Source of the DNA: Podochytrium sp. JEL0797
Taxonomy: Eukaryota; Chytridiomycota; Chytridiomycetes; Chytridiales; Chytriomycetaceae
Direction: 5' to 3'
NCBI GenBank assembly: GCA_027596195.1
Contig: JADGJG010000529.1
Span: 1 to 17,120 of the forward strand
Length of the DNA stretch: 17,120 nt
The position numbers and the translations under genes are program-made. The notes under the pieces were generated by a model. The model was not told the origin of the DNA, ran no database searches, and saw only the letters and a list, made by a program, of their open reading frames with translations. Below, one piece after another: positions 1 to 8,056 of this stretch; the stretch's first letter is position 1; each line of letters begins with the position of its first letter.

Positions 1-286
1 CGACAGGGAGGAGCAAGAGGCCGTGAACGGAATGGATAAATAGTGAGAAGGATGGCTGATAAAAAGCTGCAAATGGAATACGCTGCTTTTGTCGCCTTTG
101 TCGGATAAAAAAGACTGCGTTCGTCTTCCCTTTCATTTGGTTTATAGTTCCAACCGTTCGAATCCAATTTGAGTAAAATCTCTGGGATTTCTTTCCACCT
201 CCTTTTTCCCACGTGCTCGGGCTTGTTTGCCCTGGCATGCTCCGTGATTTTCTGGAATCCCCATCACCACAAAAAGCCTCTCCAAA
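1..286 (+). promoter_or_regulatory. Upstream region of the KNH-like gene
   Basis: No gene is seen before the first ATG at 287. The stretch becomes pyrimidine-rich toward the start codon, as is common in fungal promoters and leaders, and carries one E-box-type hexamer (CACGTG, 210-215). Short open frames overlapping 142-703 on both strands look like shadows of the gene at 287 or chance. The promoter role is inferred only from position. Confidence 0.4.
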
Positions 287-994
287 ATGCAGTTCTTCGT
301 TGCCGCCCTTGCTCTTATCGCCTCTGTTTCCGCGCATATCTCCACTGCCCCTGCCTCTGCTGCCACCACGGTTGCTACCGGCTTCGGCAACACCTGCACC
401 ACGTCTGCTGGTGGTTCAATCTCCATCATCTCCCCCCTCAGGGACTCTGTCAACCAGGCCACCCTCAACATCGCCTGGAACTCGAACGGCATTGACCCAG
501 TGTTCCAGGGTGCCGATCTTGCGTTCTCCCTCGTGGTCTGTTGCATTTTGATTAAATCTCCAAGCAATCAAACTCAATTTCCAAACAATCAAACTCATCC
601 TCCAGATCTCGCAGGAAGCCACTAATGCCCAGCCAATCAGCGAGCGTACCTTTGTCCCAGCCACCACACCCCTCGTCAGCGCTGGTATGGCTGTCGTTGC
701 CATCCCGGCCTCTGTTGCTACCGGTTCAAACTACGCGTTGAGATCCGAGTACAAGGACGGCACCCAGTGGAGACACTGTTTCTCCGCTATCTTGACCATT
801 TACGGCGTTGCGCTGTTCGCGCCGGCGCTGTTGCAACGGTTCCTGCCCCTGTTGCTACGACCATGAGCGGACCGATTGATTCCACTGTCCTCGCCATTAA
901 CACCCTTCCTCCTCCTGCCACCAACTTTTATAGTGGGGTTTCGACTGTCTTTGTTTCCGCCACCGCGGCCATCATTGCTACTCTCACTCTCTGA
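287..994 (+). CDS. Secreted KNH/Kre9-like (Ser/Thr-rich GPI-anchored family) cell-wall protein
   Basis: Likely cell-surface protein of the fungal Kre9/KNH-type Ser-Thr-rich GPI family, linked to the glucan wall. The product starts with a signal peptide (MQFFVAALALIASVSA). A beta-sandwich-like domain follows, with an 'I.I.SP..DSV..A.LNIAW' opening and an 'ALRSEYKDGTQWRHCFSAILTI' closing pattern. The end is a Ser/Thr/Ala-rich hydrophobic tail (STVFVSATAAIIATLTL) like a GPI signal. Exon 1 is 287-535 (or 532), intron 1 ends at 614, and exon 2 opens in frame at 615. The domain frame must then shift to reach the C-terminal tail. An intron 815-867 (53 nt, donor GTTCGC, acceptor ATGAG) restores the frame and gives about 191 aa. 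Alternatively there is a one-base indel near 805-830, which would add an Ala/Pro/Thr-rich stalk. Family call fairly secure, 3' structure not. Confidence 0.6.
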
Positions 995-1052
995 TCTTTC
1001 TACATTTTATTGTCCTTTTTTTGGGAATAGATTTTGTAGAAAAATAAAAATA

Positions 1053-1838
1053 ATGGCTTTCTCCGCCTTGCCCGAAGAACTTGTCGCCCTCATCTTTGTC
1101 CGCCTCGACCCATTCGCTGCCATCCGCTTTCGAACCCTCTCTCATTCCATTTGCGCGGTCCTCTCAACCCGCTCGTTTGCGAAGCGCAGCCTGCAAACAG
1201 TCTTCACTCGACTTTTTGCCGGTCTGGATCGCCTGTGGCTTTCCTCTCCACAACACTACCAGTTTGCGTACGCCGAGCTGCGCATGCTCACATGGTCGTC
1301 GCTGGTCTGGCCGAATCGCAACTTGCGCGGTGGAATTCCGCCCGCAATCGCCGTTCTCGCTTCGAACCTCACAGCTTTGGATTTGAGAGGAAACTTCATC
1401 ACGGGGCTCATACCGCTCGAGATTGGTTACTTAGTTCATCTCTGCCATTTGGACTTGAGTCGAAATTCGATCTTTGGACACATCCCGCCGCAACTCGGAT
1501 GTTTGACAAAACTGAGATTCCTGTCGTTGTCCCAAAACGAATTGTGTGGGCCCATTCCTTCTTCAATTGGCTCCTTGGTGTCTCTTGTGGAACTGAACTT
1601 GAGCGATAACGCGCTGTCGGGTTCCGTCCCCGCCGAAATCGGCACTCTCAAACTGCTCTCAGTTCTACGGCTCGAGCACAACAACTTCTCCGGCTCTCTT
1701 CCTGAGGAGATATCGGAACTCAAGAATCTCACAATATTGTCCCTCGGAAGCAATTCACTCAACAAGTTCATTCCGAGTTCGGTTCCGACCGCGTCCAAGC
1801 TGTGGAGAATGATTCGATGCAATATCACGACAATGTGA
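1053..1838 (+). CDS. F-box / leucine-rich-repeat protein
   Basis: Intronless, 261 aa. Residues 5-50 look like an F-box (LPEEL..LIFVRLDP followed by R.R.LS), which in known proteins binds Skp1 in SCF ubiquitin ligases. Residues about 88-250 hold roughly six 24-residue plant-type LRRs of the form L..L.LS.N.L.G.IP..IG, for example around 131-154 and 178-201. There is no signal peptide or membrane segment, so an intracellular role in substrate recognition is the natural inference; the substrate is unknown. The frame stays open upstream to 876, but the ATG at 1053 is chosen because it follows the A-rich leader AAAATAAAAATA and begins the F-box directly. It lies only 58 bp after the KNH-like gene on the same strand, so the leader must overlap or abut that gene's 3' end. 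Confidence 0.75.
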   Translation: MAFSALPEELVALIFVRLDPFAAIRFRTLSHSICAVLSTRSFAKRSLQTVFTRLFAGLDRLWLSSPQHYQFAYAELRMLTWSSLVWPNRNLRGGIPPAIAVLASNLTALDLRGNFITGLIPLEIGYLVHLCHLDLSRNSIFGHIPPQLGCLTKLRFLSLSQNELCGPIPSSIGSLVSLVELNLSDNALSGSVPAEIGTLKLLSVLRLEHNNFSGSLPEEISELKNLTILSLGSNSLNKFIPSSVPTASKLWRMIRCNITTM

Positions 1839-2136
1839 AATGTTACTTTAGACTTGCTATTAAAATATTTGAACACCTGCTCGGCAGGATGCCCTAATCA
1901 AACCTTTGTGGGGGCAAGCATTTCCACCTCTTTGCCAGGAATCGTAACGGCGGGGTGTGCAAAAGACTACGGGTGTTGAAAGGCCAGAAATCTTGGGACA
2001 GAACGCATTGGTGGTGTCACCAGTTGCGCATTTTGGAATCTTCTTTCAGAAATAAAACGAGTTTCACCCAAACCACACGCACAAGGATATCTTTTAAAAA
2101 TTGAATGATAAACGCTATTAACCCCCATCCCCCAGC
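1839..2136. other. Intergenic, convergent 3' ends
   Basis: Spacer between the 3' ends of the F-box/LRR gene (+) and the first 7TM gene (-). It has A/T-rich patches suited to polyadenylation signals, for example TATTAAAATATTTG near 1858-1871. Short open frames here show no protein-like composition. Nothing else is seen. Confidence 0.5.
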
Positions 2137-3196
2137 CTACACTGCGAAACTGCAACTCCGATCTAAAGAAGCTCTCACACTGAACAGAGTGTTCCTCGCG
2201 CTCTTCTTCCCATGCTCGTTCTTTAACGTGGCAGCCCCTTCAACAGACCGCACTCCATTCCCCAACAAGGACGCATGAACACTCGCCTTGCGATCCTTTT
2301 CGAAATTCAGCGCAACCTTCATGGCAAACAGAATAAAGGACGTCAACCAGAGGAAAAAGTAAGTGACTTGGAGCATCATGACGCTGCCGGTTTGATTCGA
2401 ACGAATGTAAGTCGCGACGCCCACGAGAAGCGACACGACAGCGCACGCGCCGTATGCCGAGATGATGACGAATCGTTTGTCGATGGTCAGACCGGCAAGC
2501 GTTGATTTGAGAAAGGTGATGAAACTGACGAGAAGGAGGAGGTCGAACGTGACTGCGAGAATTCCTGCAGCCGCAGAGCAACACTCGGCGATGGAAACCA
2601 CTTGAGAATACCAAAAGTATTCGTTGGCGATCATGAAGTCGTTGGTTCCACACCAAACCAACACCGCCACTGGAATAGCTTTTTGAGAGGGTTAGTATAA
2701 CGCACTTACTGCTCGAATACATCTTACTTTGAATAAGACAAATGAAAGGAGACGCGTTTATCAAAAGTGTGAGGAACTTTACGAGTCGAGGAAAAACGTT
2801 TTCGACGACATCCTTTCCACGCGCCCAACTGGAAAGAGGGAGCGGAAAATAAGCGTTATGGATATCAGCAAGTTCCAGCACTCACGAGTAATACAGATAC
2901 GAAGTTTCGAACACGGCCAGAAAAACCGTGCTGAAAAAGTCTGCAGGCGACAACGCGTAGTCGAAATAATCAGGAACCGTACAAGTAAAGGCCAAGAGTA
3001 GCGAAACAATCATTCCAAGTAGAGAAATATTGAACGCCGTTCCGATGGACTTTAAGTTCCATGACAATCCCTTTGCACGCGTTTCAACCCAGAAGATGTA
3101 ATACACGCAGGCCAGGAGCTCGATCGAAACCAGGACAATATCAAACAGAAGAAACTCATATGGCGCTGAAAGTGACGGGCCACCCGAGAAGTTCAT
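2137..3196 (-). CDS. Seven-transmembrane protein of unrecognised family, paralogue A
   Basis: Three exons (3196-2886, 2828-2728, 2678-2137) join to 317 aa. Introns are 57 nt (donor GTGAGT) and 49 nt (donor GTAAGA). The second acceptor is taken as AAAAAG at 2679 because the paralogue at 3481-4586 has only that one. Hydrophobic segments lie near residues 16-38, 54-74, 86-104, 118-148, 164-194, 206-228 and 238-261, giving seven probable helices. The N-terminus is short and polar, and the basic/Ser-rich tail of about 55 residues is probably cytosolic. I see no DRY, NPxxY or CWxP motif of class A GPCRs and no retinal-lysine motif, so the function is unknown; a receptor-like or membrane scaffold protein is possible. 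It is a tandem copy of the next gene with the same intron phases. Confidence 0.75.
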
Positions 3197-3480
3197 TGTG
3201 GATTTGTGGTTTTTTAAGGGTCACGTCCCATTTTCCCCGATCCAATTGTCCAAAAATGGTGGAGAACAAAGGAAAAATAAGCTTGTATATTATCCATGGC
3301 GAGATCCAGCAACAAACATGCTCCTCTCTTCTTTTCGCACACCTTTATCATCGTTTAAATATATGTTGCGCGACATTCAACCCACGCGGATTGCAGATAT
3401 CGTTTGACTGAAAAGTAGTCTAATCTATTTTAAAAAATCTCTTATCCCTTTCCCGAATCGACACAAAACTAGAAATGCAA
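3197..3480 (-). promoter_or_regulatory. Spacer between the two 7TM paralogues (promoter of copy A)
   Basis: 284 bp between the stop of copy B and the start of copy A, same strand. It must hold the 3' end of B and the promoter of A. The middle is A/T-rich (3410-3440). No conserved element could be assigned and the plus-strand frames across it are not convincing. Confidence 0.4.
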
Positions 3481-4586
3481 TTATACAGGTCTTTTCCCTT
3501 CCGCAGCCGATCCTGCCAAACTACGACCCGGATCCAAAGAAACTCTCACACTGAGAAGACTCTTCTTTTCACCCTTCAGACCCACTTCCGTCTTTCCCGT
3601 GCCACCAGCAGCAGCACCTTCCCCAGACCGCATTCCCTTCCCCAACAAGGACGCATGAACACTCGCCTTGCGCTCCTTTTCCACATTCAACGCAACCTTC
3701 ATGGCAAACAGAACAAAAGACGTGAACCAGAGCAAAAAGTAGGTGACCTGCATGAACATGAGATTCCCCGTTTGATTCGACCGAATATAAGTCGCGACAC
3801 CAATGAGAAGCGACACGACAGCGCACGCGCCGTATTTCGAGATGATGACGAACCGTTCGTCGATGGTCAACCCGATGCGCGTCGATTTGAGAAACGTGAT
3901 GAAACTGAAGAGGAGGAGGAGGTCGAATGTGACTGCGAGAACTCCGGCAGCTGCTGAGCAACCTTCCGCGATGGAGATCACTTGCAGGTACCAATAGTAT
4001 TCGTTGGTGACCATAAAGTCGCTGGTTCCACACCAGACCAGCAACGCCATTGGAATTGCTTTTTTGGGGGTGAGGGTGAGTATAATCGCTTATTTCTCAG
4101 CTATATCTTACTTTGAAGAAGACAAATGAAGGGAGACGCGTTGATCAAAAATGTGAGGAACTTGACGAGTCGCGGAAACACGCTTTCAACGACATCTTTT
4201 CCACGCGCCCAACTGGGAAGAGGAATCAAAACATAAGCGTTATATATATAGGTAGCCTAAAGGGATATCACTCACGAGTAATACAGATACGAAATTTCGA
4301 ACGTGGCGAGGAAAAGCGTGCTGAAAAAGTCTGCGGGCAATAACGTGTACTCGAAATAATCAGGAACCGTACAAGTAAAGGCCAAGAGTAGCGAAACAAT
4401 CATTCCAAGTAGAGAAATATTGAACGGCGTTGCGATGGACTTGACATTCCATGACAATCCCTTGGCACGCGTTTCAACAAACAAAATGTAATACACGCAC
4501 GCTAGGAGCTCAATCGAAACCAGTACAATATCAGCCAGAAGAAACTCATATGGAGCTGCAAAGGACGGGCCGCCTGAGAAGTTCAT
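3481..4586 (-). CDS. Seven-transmembrane protein of unrecognised family, paralogue B
   Basis: Three exons (4586-4276, 4212-4112, 4058-3481) join to 329 aa. Exon 1 and exon 2 lengths (311 and 101 nt) and intron phases are the same as in copy A. The first ATG is at 4586; the open frame extends slightly further upstream without another Met. The seven-helix pattern and loop sequences match copy A closely, for example VPDYFEY, SWARGKDVVE.VFPRLVKFL and ATYIRSNQTG. The cytosolic tail differs, with an inserted Gly/Ala-rich stretch (GEGAAAGGTGKTEVGLKGEK) and a longer end. A 76-bp block of exon 1 (4351-4426) is identical to 2961-3036 of copy A, pointing to recent duplication or gene conversion. Function unknown. 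Confidence 0.75.
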
Positions 4587-4672
4587 TGTCAATTTAGGAT
4601 TTACAACAACCTTTTTTTAAGAACCAGAGTACCAACTTTCGTTTTGAAAGGAAAATATACTTCGACACATAC

Positions 4673-4840
4673 TTCCCCTTCAACAAAGCGTCGCCTCCTA
4701 ACGCGACTCAAACACACCTTCTCCCCCCTCCGTTCCCTCACTCCATTCACAAAGTCCCTCGACACCCCCGCCGCAATCCCTTCCCCAGCCTCCTCCTCCT
4801 GCTTAGCCTCTTCAACAACGCATTGTCCGTCTTGATAGAA
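4673..4840 (-). pseudogene. Decayed duplicate of the 3' exon of the SET-domain gene
   Basis: This stretch aligns base by base with 4928-5094, the end of the last exon of the SET gene next door. Shared blocks include CGCGACTCAAACACACCTTC and TTGTCCGTCTTGAT on the plus strand. The copy has an indel near the block corresponding to KKVKEEAG and a deletion of about 5 bases near the block for RRQLDALL, so its frame is broken, and the stop codon is not conserved. Only about 170 bp were copied, with no upstream exon. It is a broken tandem partial duplication lying between the 7TM gene B start and the SET gene stop; it may serve as 3' flank for the SET transcript. Confidence 0.8.
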
Positions 4841-4923
4841 AATTCAAAAACGCGCAGGAACGCCGGGTTTGGCCCACGCCCAATTTGAATTCGTTTGAGT
4901 TTGAGTTTCAAATAATCCCCCTT

Positions 4924-6585
4924 TTATTTCCCCTTCAACAAAGCATCCAGTTGCCTCCTCACGCGACTCAAACACACCTTCTCACCCCTCCGTTCCCTCA
5001 CCCCATTCACAAAGTTCCTCGACACCCCCGCCGCGACGCCTGCCCCGGCCTCCTCCTTGACCTTCTTCAACAACATATTGTCCGTCTTGATGGAAGTCGG
5101 GTATTGCATGAGCTTGTCAACCACGTGGTTTCGAACACGCAGAAGGGTCTCTTTGGTCATGGGGTTTCCCATGTGACATGATTGAATTGTTTTGTCGAGT
5201 TTGTTGGTTTGGAAGAGACACCACTTTTTGGGACGCGGGAAATTGTCTGCAAAAAAGGCGATTCGTTAACGGAGGGAGGGAGGGAGTGGGGGGGCAATCA
5301 AAAATGCCGTTTCCCAGTTTCGCACCTTCCGGGCCCCGAATCAACCGAATCCGACAATCCTCATTCTGATCATTCTTCTCCAACGTGAACCCCATATACT
5401 TCAAACTCTTGTACGTCGAATCGGACCCATACGTGACATCAATCTGTTCCCCGACTTGAATCGCTTGCGTGGCCGTCATGGTCACGGCGCCCATTTCCTT
5501 GTTGTACTCGATTTTGACTTTGGGTTGACCGAAGTGGTTCGCCACGTCGACCATGGGGATGAGGACGGCTGTGTTGGTGAGGTCGGCGACGGGGAGGATC
5601 CAGACGCGGCTCATGACAATGTGCCAGGCCCAGAGGAAATCGGCGTAGGTGGTGCCAAGGGGGAGGTATTCTTTCCATTGGGACCATTCCGTCTGGGGGG
5701 ATGGGAAGTTTCAGGTTTTTGTTGAGAACGCGTTTTGTTGTGCAGAACGGGTCGAAATCCCCCCCCCCCCCCCACGCGTCTCGTTGATAAGTTCGAGTCG
5801 ATTGAATCCAAGAATTCCAGATATGCGTTGCGATTCGCGGGTTTGTCGGGGGAGGGTCAATGAGGCGAGCATGACAAAATTTCGATCCGGGCTGCGATTC
5901 CTTGATTCATCGAATTCGCTTCTCCACGTTGGCTTCAAGAGACACACACACCTGAATGCCCGCCCTCATTTCCACCAAATCAAACTCCAGATCCGTGCCC
6001 TTCAAGACCTTCAACTCGTCCTCGGTCCAATACAACGGAGTCCAAAAGACACGCGGCAGAAACGATAAATACGGCTCCCACTCTTCACTCGTCCTCTGTA
6101 AAATCACATAGGCGGCAATGATGGGAACCCATTCTGTTTTCGGAAAGGCTTCGAGGTATTTGGCAACGACGGGATCTTTGCGGGCGAGCGAGTCGTGGAT
6201 GGTGAGTGCGTGGGGCACTGTCATGACAATGTCGTTTGTGTTGAAAGGCTTTGTGGCGACGACGTCGCGGTTTCCGGGCTGTGATTTCGAGGAGTCAGAA
6301 GAGGCAACAAAGAGAAAGCGAGGCGTAGCGGTGTACCTCTGGCTCGACAATCTCGGCGCCGTCGTGGCGAAGGCCGCGCGTCTGCATCCACAAAACAAAG
6401 CGCGGCGTGGCGTCGCCGGCGCCAGAGACGAGCGGCGCGTCGGCCGCTGCTTTCGACGTCTGGTACGCTAGCGCCGCAACAAGCCCAACAAGGGCGACTA
6501 CAAGTGGAACAAGGCGTCGCAGAAACGGAGAACAAAGCGGGGTGCGCGGTGGGGGCGGCGGAGTCTTGCTCTTTCCCTTTGCCAT
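4924..6585 (-). CDS. SET-domain protein-lysine methyltransferase (Rubisco-LSMT/SETD-type) with N-terminal membrane anchor
   Basis: Four exons (6585-6337, 6278-5952, 5692-5326, 5246-4924) join in phase to 421 aa. Residues 25-41 (VPLVVALVGLVAALAYQ) form one hydrophobic helix after a basic/Pro-rich head, so a membrane anchor or targeting segment is likely. From about residue 62 the order matches the LSMT-type SET fold: F.LWMQTRGL, a G..VVATKPFNTNDIVMTVP segment, the F.WAWHIVMSR helix (about 212-221), the DVANHF cofactor-binding motif (N244-H245) and TYGSDSTYKSLKYMGF (Y280-G281). A C-terminal helical substrate-binding part follows. These enzymes transfer methyl from S-adenosylmethionine to lysine (or histidine, in SETD3) of non-histone proteins; the substrate is unknown. 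The usual Asn after YG.S is Thr. Intron 2 is long (5951-5693, 259 nt) and contains 15 consecutive C. Confidence 0.8.
5759..5773 (+). repeat. C15 homopolymer inside intron 2 of the SET gene
   Basis: Fifteen consecutive C on the plus strand (G on the transcribed strand). It lies within the 259-nt intron, so a length error or polymorphism would not affect the protein in the chosen model. If part of that intron were coding, the run would be a frameshift hot spot. Confidence 0.9.
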
Positions 6586-7791
6586 TAGTGTGTTTTTTTT
6601 GGATATTATTGACCAAACACTCGAGAAGTTGTCTTCACAGGCAGTTTTATTCAAATAAATAAGAGTATACAAAAACGATAAGTAGAGGGAGGACAAATCG
6701 AAGCGCTCACAAGGAATGAAGCACAAAAGAGATTTGGAAGAATAACCGGCAAAAGAAAGAGTGCCAAGCTACTACAACAAAGGACACAGTAATCTTTTCA
6801 TCGCCAATCCGCATGGACAAAAGGAAGGAGAAAGGAAAGGAGAGAGAACTGTAGCAAAAGTTATTGACACCGAGCATCCCACGAAAGGAGAGATGCTAGT
6901 AAAGAAATCACTCGAGCAGTTTGATCCTCGCCCGGAACAATTTGTCACTCGTGTAGAGGAAAGTCACGAAAGCAACAAAAATAATCGGGAGGGTAGGAAA
7001 AGGAAAAAGAGAGGAGAAGAAAGGGGGGCGGGAGTGAACACCGAATATGAGCAGCAAAGACTCGAGACTTGACGGTTCAGCAATGGGATTACCCACCTGA
7101 AGCGTTTCGGCAAAGAGAGCGATGGCATCTGAACAAACAAAGAGTCAGAAATCGGCGAAGCAAGAAGGAAGAGGATAGAGGAGAGAAGAGGGGGGGCTGG
7201 CATGAGAACACTCCATCAGGTTCGGTTGTAATCTTATAAAATCATGTGAAACACGGATGAACAAAAGACATTATGTGGCATGCAAGCTCATGGGTGTTGA
7301 CTGGAGAGGGATTGGGTGGGAATGCTCACCATATGCAGCACAATGGGGATCAAAGCACGCGTCGGCACCGCGAAAGAAGCGCACATGCACGAAGGCAGTC
7401 TAGAAACCAGAAAAATGTTTTTAGTTCAATGTTGATCGCAAAAAAAGCGACAGCAACAAGAGCAAAGAGTGGAAGGATCAGAAAGATTTGCGAAAGTCGT
7501 TCTCGTTCACATAGATTCTCAGTAGCAGAACTGGCTAAACTAGTTTCTTTCATCTTGTCCAAGGATGGGTGGGAGGAAGGGAAGAGGGTTTCGATGTACT
7601 CACATCATGGGAGTCGGAAAGAGGTCTGGAAACACGGCGGAGCAGCAGCAGGATGATCAGATCATCTAATGGAGGCGGAGAGAAGGTCAGCGAAAATATT
7701 GCGATGCAAATAAACGGGAATAGTGAGAGGGAGAGAAGGCTCCATCAGGTTTTTATCTAATTCTATGCCATAAAGGGGGGGGGGTGAAAAG

Positions 7792-7847
7792 GGACCATGG
7801 CGGGGGTGATCGCGGGGATGGCCCACAAGGTCCATGGCAGGGGTGTT
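7792..7847 (+). repeat. Short imperfect direct repeat (GGWCCATGGCRGGGGTG)
   Basis: The motif occurs at 7792-7808 and again at 7829-7845 with two mismatches, 37 bp apart centre to centre. It sits in the region without a secure gene. Its role is unknown and it could be chance in G-rich sequence. Confidence 0.45.
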
Positions 7848-7920
7848 GAACAAACCTTGGTGCTGGCGTCGTGGGTGATGGGGAAGCGGCTCGCTTGATG
7901 GCAAGTTTTTTGGAAAAATG

Positions 7921-7973
7921 AAAAAAAAATCGCCTCCCCGCGATCGCTTCCAAGAAAAACCCCGACTTCGGGG
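7921..7973 (-). other. Two hairpin-plus-T-tract motifs in series
   Basis: Read on the minus strand, CCCCG-AAGT-CGGGG (7973-7960) is followed directly by TTTTT. About 15 bases on, ATCGC-GGGGAG-GCGAT (near 7944-7929) is followed by T9 (7929-7921). They lie about 80-130 bp past the stop of the mitochondrial carrier gene. In bacteria this would look like twin intrinsic terminators. In a fungus a T-tract can end RNA polymerase III transcription, or the arrangement may be chance. Confidence 0.35.
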
Positions 7974-8056
7974 TGTTTGATGCAAGTTCGAACACGAAAC
8001 AAGCCTTCCCCCCCTTCTTTCGTCTATTACTATTTATTCGTGGAGAGACACCAGCA

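Larger units (their letters stand above)
6586..8056. other. 1.47-kb region without a secure gene; possible minus-strand multi-exon transcript
   Basis: No long open frame exists on either strand. The minus strand is strongly pyrimidine-rich, with repeated polypyrimidine-AG ends followed by short open stretches and GT donors, as in an intron-rich gene. Candidate exons on the minus strand: a stretch ending at the GTGAGT donor at 7602-7597 (reading DLIILLLLRRVSRPLSDSHD); one beginning near 7552 with a hydrophobic helix IFLILPLFALVAVAFFAINI; one ending at GTGAGC near 7330 (TAFVHVRFFRGADACFDPHCAA); and a tiny one near 7127-7097 (DAIALFAETLQ). I could not join them into one consistent protein. An AATAAA on the minus strand at 6651-6646 could end such a transcript before the SET gene. 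It may instead be a non-coding RNA or only promoter and spacer. Confidence 0.3.

Noticed and set aside
169..625. Several overlapping open frames on both strands around the first gene
   Set aside because: They overlap the signal peptide and domain of the KNH-like gene in other frames and have biased, low-information composition.
2240..2881. 213-codon minus-strand frame across 7TM copy A
   Set aside because: It runs through intron 2 and uses a different frame for most of its length; the spliced model reproduces the paralogue exactly.
6761..7072. 103-codon plus-strand frame rich in Lys/Glu/Arg
   Set aside because: It follows from the purine-rich plus strand, the complement of polypyrimidine tracts, and has no domain; low complexity explains it.
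7960..7973. Bacterial intrinsic terminator, hinting at bacterial origin or contamination
   Set aside because: All confident flanking genes are eukaryotic with spliceosomal introns; one hairpin with T residues does not support a bacterial insert.
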